Below, piece by piece: positions 41,069-50,315 of a stretch of 50,315 nucleotides of DNA. Source of the stretch: Darksidea phi (taxonomy: Eukaryota > Ascomycota > Dothideomycetes > Pleosporales > Lentitheciaceae); contig JASJFT010000282.1 in NCBI GenBank assembly GCA_030770425.1, positions 1 through 50,315 on the forward strand, given 5' to 3'. Position 1 is the stretch's first letter. Every line of letters starts with the position of its first letter. A program made the position numbers and the translations under genes. The notes below the pieces were generated by a model, which worked only from the letters and a program-made list of their open reading frames with translations, was not told where the DNA came from and searched no databases.

Positions 41069-42202
41069 ATGCCTGAATCACGTCTGTGGAAACCACTCCG
41101 ACTAGGTCGCGTCGAAGCGCAACACCGGGTTGGCATGCCGGCGCTGACGCGCTTCCGCGCCCAGGATGGACACATTCCAGGTCAACTCATGCGCGAGTAC
41201 TACGGTCAGCGCGCCACGGTCCCTGGGACCTTCATCATCACTGAATCCAGCCTCGTCTCGCGCGCACACGACGCCATGTCGCCGCAATCGCCCATGATCC
41301 TGACGAAGGCGCAAACGGCTGGCTGGAAGGCCATCGTCGACGAAGTACACGTCAGGGGGTGCCCTATTTTTTGCCAACTCATCGCCGTCGGCCGCGTCAC
41401 GGATCCAGAGCTCGCACGCCGCGACGGCCTGCAGATCGTCGCTCCGAGCGCCATCCCGTGGAATGACGACGGCGCTCCTATACCGGTGGCCATGTCTGCG
41501 GCGCAGATAGCAGATGTTATCCAGTCTTTTGTGGTCTCGGCTCGCAACGCCATCGAGGCCGGTTTCGATGGTGTCGAGATCCACGGCGCCAACGGCTACC
41601 TCCTCGACCAATTTCTGCAGGAGGGGAGCAACCAGCGCACTGATGACTATGGCGGCTCCATTGTGAACCGCTCCCGATTCGCAGTCCAGCTCCTCGAGGC
41701 TGTCGGGAACGCCATCGGCTTCGATCGCCTCGCTCTGAGACTCAGCCCTTGGAGCACATTCCAGGGTATGGGCATGGGGAAAGAGGCCACCGTCGCGCAG
41801 TTTTCGGACGTCATCGCCCGGGCCCAAGACCTAGGCATCGCCTATATCCACTTGGTCGAGTCGCGCGTCACCGGCAACGAAGATACAGGCGACTCCGAGA
41901 GTCTCGACTTTGCCATCGATCTCTGGAAGGGTCCCGTGCTGGTCGCTGGTGGGCATACACCCGAATCGGCGCGCAAGCTCGTGGACGAGAACTTTCCGGA
42001 CAGGGACATCATAGTCACATTCGGTCGTTTGTTTGTTGCGAATCCGGATCTGGTGTTTAGGATCAGAGAAGGCATCGAACTGAACCGCTACAAGAGAGAG
42101 TACTTTTATACCGGAGGGAGCAACGGCTACCTTGATTACCCCTTTAGCGAAGAATATCTGGCTCATCAGGTAGCACAAGGGTGTTCAACAATCAATCAGT
42201 GA
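41069..42202 (+). CDS. Old Yellow Enzyme family ene-reductase (HxxN type)
   Basis: One exon, 377 aa, ATG at 41069 in CTGCCATGCC. Classical fungal OYE layout: WKPLRLGRVEAQHRVGMPAL with TRFRA, REYYGQRAT, FIITESSLVS, CQLIAVGR, then EIHGANGYLLDQFLQEGSN with His172 and Asn175 binding the substrate carbonyl and Tyr177 nearby. TDDYGGSIVNRSRF, LRLSPWSTFQGM and VAGGHTPESA with FGRLFVANPDL complete the FMN barrel. FMN- and NADPH-dependent reduction of alpha,beta-unsaturated carbonyls or nitro compounds is expected. It resembles cluster-borne reductases such as those of ergot alkaloid pathways more than primary metabolic ones (impression). It is clearly a different subfamily from the 473-aa enzyme at 32.7 kb, so not a tandem duplicate. 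Confidence 0.93.
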   Translation: MPESRLWKPLRLGRVEAQHRVGMPALTRFRAQDGHIPGQLMREYYGQRATVPGTFIITESSLVSRAHDAMSPQSPMILTKAQTAGWKAIVDEVHVRGCPIFCQLIAVGRVTDPELARRDGLQIVAPSAIPWNDDGAPIPVAMSAAQIADVIQSFVVSARNAIEAGFDGVEIHGANGYLLDQFLQEGSNQRTDDYGGSIVNRSRFAVQLLEAVGNAIGFDRLALRLSPWSTFQGMGMGKEATVAQFSDVIARAQDLGIAYIHLVESRVTGNEDTGDSESLDFAIDLWKGPVLVAGGHTPESARKLVDENFPDRDIIVTFGRLFVANPDLVFRIREGIELNRYKREYFYTGGSNGYLDYPFSEEYLAHQVAQGCSTINQ

Positions 42203-42547
42203 TAGGCCGGCCCCCGGCCTAGCCTTCTTGATAAAAATGTGTACCTGGCCTGTTAACTGCTTGAAGTAGTAGTGTAGTTGTTTGATAGCCGTCAGGCCGC
42301 TTCGCAGTACGGTTATATAGTCAAGAAGTTACATTATGTCGCGCAATGTGCCCGTAGAAGTAGCCAGGAGTGCATGGTCTGAATCAGAAATCTGGGCCTG
42401 TGCTTATGGAACCTTCTACAACTGTTTGCCCGTGCACTACATTGGTAAATAGATTTAAAGTTTCAGGTTTCTAGAGTTGATGTAATATTTAATTGCCGAC
42501 AAGGAGTCCAGTTTCTATTTAGAACTTCTGCTAACAAATGCGTCTGA
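42203..42547. other. AT-rich 3' flank of OYE-2
   Basis: No ORF of note; leads into the NLR relic. Confidence 0.35.
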
Positions 42548-43260
42548 AGAAAGGAATCAGATCAATCCGCAAAGGACTTTCTATTCGCGAAGGTCTTTAA
42601 CGAAATCTTTCCATTTAGAACGGAAGATGCTTACTACGAAATCTTTTTAAGGTCGCTTAAAGCTATGTCTAGGACGCTACGACGAGACATGTACAGCTTA
42701 CGTGCGTTTGGGTATCCTGCTGAGCAAGTCAAACAGCCAGATCCAGATCCATTAGCGGCGTTATGCTACTCGTGTATCTACTAGATCGATCACCTCTATA
42801 ACTAGAATCCTAGCTCTTCTGCAAAGTATAATTTGATTTGGATTTGCATAGTGGGAGTCTCTTTAGAAGGTCCGCACGAAACACAGTAGGAGTTTGTACA
42901 CAGTAGAGGTGCTATACCCACACCTTATACACGATAACTGCAAAGTATAATATTAATCTACAGAATAGAGGCGCTGTCGACGGCTTTCTAATACAGCAAT
43001 ACCTCTACTGGCTAGAGGCTCTTAGCCTTTGCAAGGGCATGTTAAAAGGGGTAGTATTAATAGCGAGACTCGAGCTCTTAATACAGGTAGTCTAGAAATT
43101 TGCGATGCTATGTAAACTGTTTACTAATATAACTTAGCAAAGAGCAGATGCGTCCGCATTAAATGAGCTAATTAGAGATGCGCTCCAATTTATCATGTCT
43201 TATAAATGGGTAATAGAGAACTGCCCTCTTCAGGCGTATGCTTCTGCACTCCTATAGGAT
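42548..43260 (+). pseudogene. Relic of a fungal NLR (NACHT-type STAND protein)
   Basis: A plus frame reads KDFLFAKVFNEIFPFRTED, LRRDMYSLRAFGYPAEQVKQ and PDPDPLAALCYSCIY, then a TAG where family members have Trp, then IDHLYN. After a small insertion it resumes as NRGAVDGFLIQQYLYWLEAL, SLCKGM and, later, ELIRDALQFIMSYKWVIENC with PLQAYASALL. This is the winged-helix/linker region that follows NACHT in HET-D/E-like and related proteins, just before the WD40 or other C-terminal repeats. TGG>TAG stops and AT-rich flanks fit RIP-type decay. No P-loop or repeats remain in the window. Confidence 0.75.
42819..42951. repeat. 14-bp direct repeat flanking a 105-bp insertion in the NLR relic
   Basis: CTGCAAAGTATAAT occurs at 42819-42832 and 42938-42951. 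The NLR reading breaks at the first copy (SSSAKYN) and resumes in frame at the second (AKYNINLQNRGAVDG). This is the pattern of an insertion with target-site duplication or a slipped tandem duplication. Confidence 0.6.
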
Positions 43261-44535
43261 AGTTAAGGTATTAAATAGGGTCCGGGCTTAATAGGTTAAT
43301 TAGACTCGTTTAGGTATTTATATACGAGGTAGGATAGAGAAGTAGAAACGATAGGTAATAGTTTAATTATATTAATAGGTAAAGATTAATCTAGATTCGA
43401 ATTAACTATAAGGAGAGAAGGAAACTATCTAGGAGATTTGTAGTTATTATATATTAATTTGATTCCCTTAGATCTACTGGATCTGTTATACAGATCCGTA
43501 TCCACAGATCTACAGCTCTATTACGTGATCCCTAGGGATCTATGTTTGCTAATGTACAGATCTATCACGTAACTTCCTATTCTCCAATCACGAGGTCGGC
43601 GTCGTACTTATCGTCAGAACCAGTGATTGGTTCTATTTCTGCCATCTCCATTGGCCATTGTTCTGTTGTGCGTGTGTGATTCGTAACATCGCGTAATTTT
43701 ATAGTCGGGTGACATGCCTACACATCTCCTATACCTAATTATCACAATACCGGCACTTAGACGTCCCCTTTCGTCCGAGTGCGCTAAATAGCTCACATAA
43801 GTGCAAAGATGACCAAGAAGAAGAGAGGAAATATGCTTGATAGCGGGGTAAGCCTTACGAGCTGTGGGCGTGGTGTTTCAACCGGGCGGGCAACGGCTTC
43901 ACTGCTACGCATTCGAAAGAGACAAAAGCTGATGTACATGATAAGTAAGAGAATAGACCTTGCGGGAGCATGCAAAATAGTATGACGACCGGAAAGAACC
44001 CCAATTGCTGTCGGCGACGCGTACTTCATGAGGTATCGGAGAAGGCACACTAGGTCCTGCCAAGGCCGCTACATGATTGCGCATTTCCACTCAATTGGTG
44101 CGCTATTTCGACTCGCCTTAGGAAGTGGCGTGTCAATCTTAAGAATCAAGCTCTGTTGTGAAGTTTTGTCCGATTCGCTGCCAGCCACAATTCAAGCCCC
44201 AGCCACACACCCAACCACCAAAAGTCCGCCAACCACCCCGCGCACGCACCCCACCACATCTCTACAAAAGTTGCTCAACGAGCTGCATTCCACATGTGTT
44301 CACTAAACCCGCACTTGCATATCGTCGCTCGAATACCCTTTTGTGCGACCTTACACTATAACCACTATTTGTTTTTTGAGATTTGAAGCCGCTTTTATTA
44401 TCGTTGCTCCGACGACGTCTGATCTAGCTTGAGCTTTGACTAGACTGCGCTGGCAAGAATCGCCGACTTGATTGCTCGATTGCACGCGCACCAGCATCTA
44501 CAACGGCTAAGAACACGACACTGAAGGCTTGAAAG
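43261..44535. other. AT-rich tract then gene-free DNA
   Basis: 43261-43590 is strongly AT-rich and full of GATC-type motifs, including the perfect 14-bp palindrome GATCCCTAGGGATC at 43527-43540 and near-repeats of CAGATCTA; it may be the remnant of a transposon or LTR. 43600-44200 has short ORFs without domains. 44200-44290 is C/A-rich and precedes the promoter of the small membrane protein. Confidence 0.4.
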
Positions 44536-44674
44536 GTATGTGCAGCTTCTGCAAGCTTCATTTCGGACAGTTTCCTAACGTTCATAGTGGACTACATCTT
44601 CAACCTCATACATACAAACCGTCGCGACCGAGCAACATCTCTCTTCCCAACACTCACGCCCCACACCAACGACA

Positions 44675-44818
44675 ATGAAGCGCAACGTCGTCATCTTCCT
44701 CATAATCCTTATCCTCTTCATCCTCATCGCCCTTATCGCCTACATGATCTACTATCTACAAACACGGATGGCAGTCGGCGGGACGGCGTCGTCCGCCAGC
44801 GACATGACGGAGGTATAG
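44675..44818 (+). CDS. 47-residue single-span membrane microprotein
   Basis: ATG at 44675 in CGACAATGAAG to TAG at 44816-44818. It begins MKRN and continues as one hydrophobic helix of about 20 residues (VVIFLIILILFILIALIAYM), then IYYLQTRM and a Ser-rich tail ending DMTEV. A textbook fungal intron lies in the 5' leader at 44536-44587 (GTATGT, branch CTAAC, CATAG), supporting a real transcript. The basic residues before the span and the short tail after it suggest a tail-anchored or type II/III orientation; not settled. The overlapping longer frame at 44587-44925 looks like a shadow. No family recognised. Confidence 0.6.
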   Translation: MKRNVVIFLIILILFILIALIAYMIYYLQTRMAVGGTASSASDMTEV

Positions 44819-45453
44819 ACATCGCCACACTCTCCTGTCACACTTCTTTTTTACGAGAAACGACTTCTGCATACAAAAATCGAACGGAGGGTATATATTG
44901 GACATCGGCATGGGCGGCGTTTTGATTTCTGGGTTCCGGGCCAGAGCTTTGGCCTCTTCGATGTTTTGCCCACTGCACTGTATGGATTAATGTGAGCGGA
45001 TACCCGAGGCGCTGTTGTTGTTATGATGCTTGTGGATGGCGGGTTATGTGTATAGACTTGCGCAGTGAGGGTACATCATTGAACGGACCTATTACCTATC
45101 TTGCATATCCGTTTCTTTGACAATGAGGATTTTCAAGTCAATATATGACCCTAGTTGAACAACAGTTGCTAAGCACACAGTCATCTATATGCTCCGAGAG
45201 CCAGTCTTTCGATAGGTTCGCTATCAGACTTGAAGCTTTCGGACGTATGCAAAGAGTTGCTCATTTGAGAAGCAAATATGACTATCGAAAAATGGGTAGT
45301 AGGTAAAGTACACTGATATCTCCAAATCGCAAATGTTAACTTTCGGCTAACCTGCATCTTCACCACCCTCAGATCTCTATTCACCAGACGCCATAGGGAG
45401 AATGCATACCGAATCGCCAAGAGAAATGAGCTCGACCGTCGTCCGATGCATTA
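44819..45453. other. 3' regions of the microprotein and HP1 genes
   Basis: A 635-bp convergent intergenic region; no domain-bearing ORF (45181-45420 minus is featureless). Confidence 0.4.
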
Positions 45454-46334
45454 CTACAGATCATCGGTCCCCTTCATTGTGCCGCTGTCATCGCCGTTGG
45501 TCGCGTACTCATCGTCGTTTGGGGAGAAGACTAGGTGGCTTTCGTAGTATGCAAGCATCTTCTGTGGGCACTTCTGGTAGACATGTGGTAGTGGGTGTTG
45601 CGTCTTCTTATGGTTCATCCACACGAGGTAGGCATAGCGCGTCTTCTTGCCCGTCGTTGGATCCCTCTGCTCCTCAACGGTATCGACGTAGTTGACATCG
45701 TGCTCCCACGAGCCGGGCGGCGGGCTCCACTCCTTCTCCTTTTTCAGGCGCTTGTTCGTTGCGTGTGTAGCCGACTCGGACTCGGCGACAGATTTCCGGC
45801 CCTTACGCTTCTTTCCAGCCTCGGGCCTGCCACCAATCTCGTCGAAATATTCGTTAAGCACGTCTTGGGCTCCGTCACTGTCAGTGTGTTAATGCTACAA
45901 CCTTCACTCTCATCCGAATAACTTACAGGTTGGACTCTGGCTCCCAAGTGCGATCTGCGGGATCATCGTAGCCTTGCCATTTGACGTCGTATATGACTGT
46001 TCCCTGAACAAGTTAGTCCCGAGTGATGCTCGCTGAGGACATGGCCTGCTTACCCTTGATATTTTGTGTCCGACAATCTTCTCGACGACATATCTATCGC
46101 ATATCAGCGGGACGCGACGGAGTGGGAGGCCGGTGTGTGCGTACTCGTCTTCCGCCTCTTCGTCGTCCTCTTCCTCTTCTACAGGCAAGGCGTTGGCTTT
46201 GGAGGCCTTTGTGCGCTTCTGTGCGCGAACCGGCTCGTCGCCAGATGACGCGCTGGCTTCCTCATCGCTGAGAGCGGCTGCGCGCAAGTCAGTGAAGGTG
46301 ATTTCGCGACAACGGAGGCGCACTAACGCGGCAT
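45454..46334 (-). CDS. HP1: Heterochromatin protein 1 homologue (chromodomain plus chromoshadow)
   Basis: Four exons: 46328-46334 (7 nt, ATGCCGC), 46054-46277, 45927-46003, 45454-45877; 243 aa. The longer open frame upstream has no ATG, whereas the 7-nt exon spliced to GCGCAG gives MPPALSDEEASASS. An acidic stretch (VEEEEDDEEAEDEY) precedes the chromodomain, residues ~62-115: DRYVVEKIVGHKI, IYDVKWQGY and DRTWEPESNL with the aromatic cage residues. A basic linker (GKKRKGRKS) leads to a C-terminal chromoshadow-like domain (SWEHDVNYVDTVEEQRD, then YLVWMNHKKTQHPL). HP1 binds H3K9me3 and in Pezizomycotina works with DIM-5 and DNA methylation/RIP. It is divergent from CCT5 across 360 bp. Confidence 0.88.
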
Positions 46335-46694
46335 GGTTGGAGCTGTCGCAAGTGGTCGTGGGTGCAGAAGCAGGCGAATAACGGCTTCTGCAAGCTCGCC
46401 GACAACGATTCGAGCTGAATTGATATGCGGCACAAAGGCACCCGAGGCGTGGTGGAGGAAGATCGCGGTGGGCGTTGTCCGAAGCGCGAGAGGCTCGTTT
46501 CCATCGCGTCCACACTAAAGTCCGTGCGCGTTGCTCTCGCCAAGACCTGGGGTTAAGAATTTCTACCAAAAGTTCGCGTCAACCCCACCATCACACACGA
46601 CAGCGGCCCCGAGCTGTTTCTCCTACTTTCGTAGAGCTGTTCCAGGTTGTTTATACATTACTGAAGCAGTCTGACTGTTCTGTTTTCGCTCAAT
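46335..46694. promoter_or_regulatory. 360-bp divergent promoter of HP1 and CCT5
   Basis: Covered by spurious open frames that lack ATG starts. Given the tiny first exons on both sides, it holds both transcription starts. Confidence 0.5.
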
Positions 46695-49296
46695 ATGGCG
46701 ATGCGTAAGTCCCCCAGGCGGCAGGATAGCTTCATTCTGCACCTTTACCTGCAGCTATACCTTTAGAAGCTCCGGAACTGACCATATATGGGTATAGAAC
46801 TTGACATGTCAAACGGTACGCCGACCCTTTTTGCCCTCGAAATTACCCGGCGTTTCCACAGAAAGAGCGACTGACATAGCGGGAAATAGCCCAGGTGGTG
46901 AAGGACGAGACAGGGCGGCCATTCATCATAGTCAGAGAGTATGTAAAGATAGAGCCGGAGCTCTAGAACATGGAGGGCAAGCGTGGGCGCTGACGTGGGC
47001 ACAGTCAGGGCAAGAAGAAGAGGCAGCATGGCAACGAAGCGGTCAAATCGCACATTCTAGCGGCACGGACAGTCGCCAACATTGTGAAGACATCACTGGG
47101 GCCCCGCGGGCTGGACAAGATCCTGATTTCCCCCGATGGCGACATTACCGTGACGAACGATGGCGCCACCATTCTTTCGCAGATGGAGATCTCCAACCAC
47201 GTCGCGAAGCTCCTTGTCGAACTTTCCAAATCTCAAGATGACGAAATTGGCGATGGCACAACGGGGGTGGTGGTACTTGCCGGCGCGCTGCTCGAGCAGG
47301 CGGCCGACCTCATCGACAAGGGCATCCATCCCATCCGGATAGCAGACGGCTTTGACCAGGCCTGCGAGGTGGCAGTGGCGAAGCTGGACGAAATCAGCGA
47401 CGAGATCAACTTCTCCAGAGAAAATACCGAGGACCTGTTTCGCGTTGCGAAGACGAGTCTGGGCAGCAAGATTGTGTCCAAGGCGCACGACCACTTTGCC
47501 AACATTGCCGTTGACGCCGTTCTTTCCGTGGCTGACTTGTCCCGAAAAGATGTCGACTTCGAGCTGATCAAGGTGGACGGCAAGGTCGGAGGTGCGCTGG
47601 AAGACACACTACTAGTCCAGGGCGTGATAATAGACAAGGACTTCTCCCACCCGCAGATGCCGTCAGAGGTCAAAGACGCAAAGCTCGCCATTCTTACCTG
47701 CGCCTTCGAACCACCTAAGCCGAAAACGAAACACAAACTTGACATCACATCCGTAGAAGAGTTCAGGAAGCTGCAAAACTACGAGTCGACCAAGTTCACC
47801 GAGATGATTCAACGCATCAAGGATACCGGAGCCAACGTCGTAATATGCCAATGGGGTTTCGACGATGAGGCAAACCATCTCCTTCTCACCAACAATCTAC
47901 CTGCCGTGCGGTGGGTAGGAGGTCCAGAAATCGAGCTCATCGCCATCGCCACCAACGGCCGCATAGTACCCCGATTCGAGGACTTGAGCACAGAGAAGCT
48001 GGGTACCGCAGGCATCGTTCGGGAGCTAACCTTTGGGACAACACGGGATAAGATGCTGGTCATCGAAGAGTGCGCGAACACCCGTGCTGTGACCGTCTTC
48101 GTACGTGGCAGCAACAAAATGATCATTGACGAAGCGAAACGGTCCTTGCACGACGCCCTTTGTGTCGTGCGAAACCTAGTCAGGGATAACCGCATCGTCT
48201 ACGGTGGCGGTGCTGCGGAGGTCGCCTGTTCGCTGGCAGTAGAGGATGCGGCGGTGAAGGTAAGCATCTTCTCAGGCGGCAACTCACCGTAATTATCAAG
48301 ATATTCTGACTATCTACAGAGTCCAGGTCTCGAGCAGTACGCAATGCGCGCATTTGCCGATGCGCTAGACTGCATCCCTATGGCACTCGCAGAGAACTCC
48401 GGTTTAAGCCCCATCGAGACCCTTGCCAACATCAAATCTCGTCAAGCCAAGGAGAACAACTCAAGATTAGGCGTTGATTGCATGCATACTGGAAGTAATG
48501 GTAAGTCCCACCAAATATAGTTTCCCTTGTGGAACTGTTTGCCCGAACGACGATCGTCCTCCTGCTCTATCTTTCGCTCCTTCCCTCCTCATCTGCATCC
48601 TCAAAGCACCCTTGCACCCCGTGCTCTCGTGGTGCATTCTCGTTGGTCTCGAGTTTCCGCATTAAACGCTTCTGTGGGATGACTTAAGACGACTCGACCT
48701 CCGCGCACTATTTCGCCTCGCGTTTGCCAATCTTTTAGTCCTGCAACGGCTGAATGCGCCTGCATCGTTGTGTTCGCATTAGAGGCCTGTGCTAATTTGT
48801 GGTACGCACAGATATGAAGCAGCACTTCGTAATTGATCCGTTGATATCAAAGAGGCAGCAGCTATTGCTCGCGACCCAGCTGTGCAGAATGGTGCTCAAG
48901 GTACGTTACATGTCTTTTTCGTCCGTATTCAACCCTGTATTCTTTCTTGGGTCACGACATTTCCCTTGTATCACATTCGGCCGGACTTGCTCATCACACC
49001 TTACATTCCGCGCTTTGCTCTTGCCACATTCTTTGGCTGCTGTGGTGGGGGGAGCGGGACATGCGCGTCACCGTCACACAACTCGCTTGTTCATGGTAAC
49101 CATGAACCGCATCGTTGGGGGTGAAGGGGTAGGAAGTCTGTTGTACAGCTTTTTCGATCGATACATTCCGAATGGTCTCCTTGCTGAACTTCCATTCGTT
49201 TCGGACGTGCCTTTTGCGTCTATCTCCGCTTCGGTGCTAATGCGAATACAGGTCAACAATGTCATTATTGCAGGCAGCGACGACAACGATTTCTAG
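46695..49296 (+). CDS. cct5: T-complex chaperonin subunit epsilon (CCT5)
   Basis: Seven exons: 46695-46704, 46798-46815, 46890-46938, 47005-48259, 48320-48500, 48812-48900, 49252-49296; 548 aa. The first exons are 10, 18 and 49 nt and rebuild [20 protein letters not shown] then [20 protein letters not shown]. Core motifs are [41 protein letters not shown] (ATPase) and VYGGGAAE; epsilon-specific blocks include [13 protein letters not shown] and [10 protein letters not shown]. It ends [18 protein letters not shown] is the cytosolic double-ring chaperonin that folds actin and tubulin. Introns 5 and 6 are 311 and 351 bp, far longer than others in the window. Junction phases all agree. Confidence 0.95.
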
Positions 49297-50315
49297 ACTA
49301 TCGCGGGCACAAGCGAGATCCAGGGGGGTGGCAGAGGTCGCACGAAGATGCCGATATCGGCTCGCGGTCTGCAGCACCGTGAGCGATAGGAGATATGGTG
49401 GGTTGTGGTCACGTAGACGTCTTGTATCATGCATAATACCATATAGACGGTTTGCAACGAAACTATTGTGTCGAATGGACGGTTGAACGCTCAGCTTGTA
49501 CAGTGTGTGATGTCCCGCTTAGGCCGGCTAACAACACGCGGTGGCTTACGATATAAGGACAGTAGCGGTAGCTTTTATAAGCGCTGCCACTACGAGTAAG
49601 GTGCGGACACACCACACAACAGGACCATCACCCTCACCTTCTACCTAAGTGCATATGATCGCTGGAGGGTGTGTACGGGATGGATGGCGCTGAGCACGTA
49701 GGTAGTGGGATGTCAGATGGGATGATAATATGAGGCGCTTATCTGGGGACGAAGCCGGCGTCGCGGTACTAGCAGTAGCAGACCAGTGGGACTGACCACT
49801 TTTACAAATTAGTTGTGTTGCAGAATTCGATGAGCGTAGAAAGGGGAGCATGTCATTGCGCTGACTTGGAATCTGTGAGACCGATTTCTGTGCTATGATG
49901 GATGTGGGCTGTCCAAGCGTTACTCCTTGTCCCAATACCTGACTTCATGACTGTGAGCTGTATCTTGAGTTTTCTTTCTGCGCCCCAGGCAGGTCCGCAG
50001 GTCCGGTTCCGACCAATGCAGCGAGTCAAAAAGGTCGCACGGCAAGTGTGGAAAGAAGTCGGTTCAGATAATGACATCAGCAAAACTTGGGTTTGAAATG
50101 GGTGCTACTTACCTTCACTCACCTCGACACCAAACAAGCCCAATACGCTATTTACCTTCACTTACCCTATACAACAAAATAACTTCAGTATATGTATTAC
50201 TTTACGCACCCTTCCTTTCATAGTTCGAAATCCTCCGAGCATCATAGGGATAGCCGTTACATACGTGTGCGGGCTAGATGGGCTAGTGGAACGGAATCCT
50301 GACGCAGGACCGTTA
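49297..50315. other. Gene-free right end
   Basis: Short ORFs on both strands (49645-49935 minus, 49853-50083 minus) without domains. A TTACCTTCACT motif is repeated near 50109-50165. Nothing else seen. Confidence 0.4.

Noticed and set aside
41102..41827. 241-codon minus ORF
   Set aside because: Antisense shadow of OYE-2.
44587..44925. 112-codon ORF overlapping the microprotein
   Set aside because: Different frame, no ATG at its head, Thr/His-rich translation of a leader; the 47-codon frame has the better start and composition.

Overview
The window looks like nuclear DNA of a filamentous ascomycete (Pezizomycotina; a Dothideomycete-like genome is my guess, not shown). The signs are: protein genes split by short 45-100 bp GT-AG introns; fungus-specific families (lactose-permease-type sugar porter, fungal F-box family, CFEM-like surface protein, Fungal_trans_2-type regulator, DUF3176); an HP1 homologue; and gene relics whose in-frame stops look like C->T/G->A (RIP-type) decay. 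There is no operon structure, CRISPR, rRNA or tRNA that I can see. The first ~77 bases are almost pure C, so this is probably a contig edge.

Layout. 0.09-3.2 kb is gene-poor. 3.26-4.34 kb is a MYND-finger protein with a Src-like acylation N-terminus. 4.3-7.7 kb holds no convincing gene. 7.7-9.9 kb is a one-exon protein with a sparse FG-repeat middle. 10.4-11.7 kb is a broken DUF3176-type gene. 11.9-13.9 kb is an MFS transporter, 14.8-15.4 kb a methionine-R-sulfoxide reductase (MsrB), and 15.7-17.2 kb a secreted astacin-type metalloprotease with two bacterial-looking Cys-rich repeats. 17.2-20.0 kb is gene-poor, then comes an F-box protein (20.0-21.6 kb). 21.8-26.7 kb is a divergent pair, an intracellular GH2 beta-mannosidase and a sugar porter, whose shared 381-bp promoter contains one CGG-N11-CCG. 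Together they look like a manno-oligosaccharide uptake-and-hydrolysis module.

From about 26.9 to 44 kb the sequence becomes accessory in character: a 54-bp tandem repeat that reads as a decayed 18-residue coiled-coil repeat, an alpha/beta hydrolase, a decayed membrane-protein ORF, a CFEM-like surface protein, a patatin-like relic, ankyrin-like debris, and a large NACHT-type (fungal NLR) relic. Embedded here is a compact five-gene set (32.7-42.2 kb): two different Old Yellow Enzyme family reductases, a probably secreted epoxide hydrolase, a PEP-mutase/isocitrate-lyase-family enzyme and a Fungal_trans_2-like regulator. Four of the five are arranged as two divergent pairs flanking the regulator. 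This is the best candidate for an undescribed metabolic cluster; the idea that they act in one pathway is inference from proximity and enzyme type.

The right end (44.6-49.3 kb) returns to conserved genes: a 47-codon single-span membrane protein with a spliced 5' leader, an HP1 chromodomain protein (7-nt first exon) and the chaperonin subunit CCT5 (10-nt and 18-nt first exons, two unusually long 3' introns). The last ~1 kb holds nothing I can support. All exon models were built by eye from splice consensus, reading-frame continuity and family memory; none has been checked against a database or transcripts.
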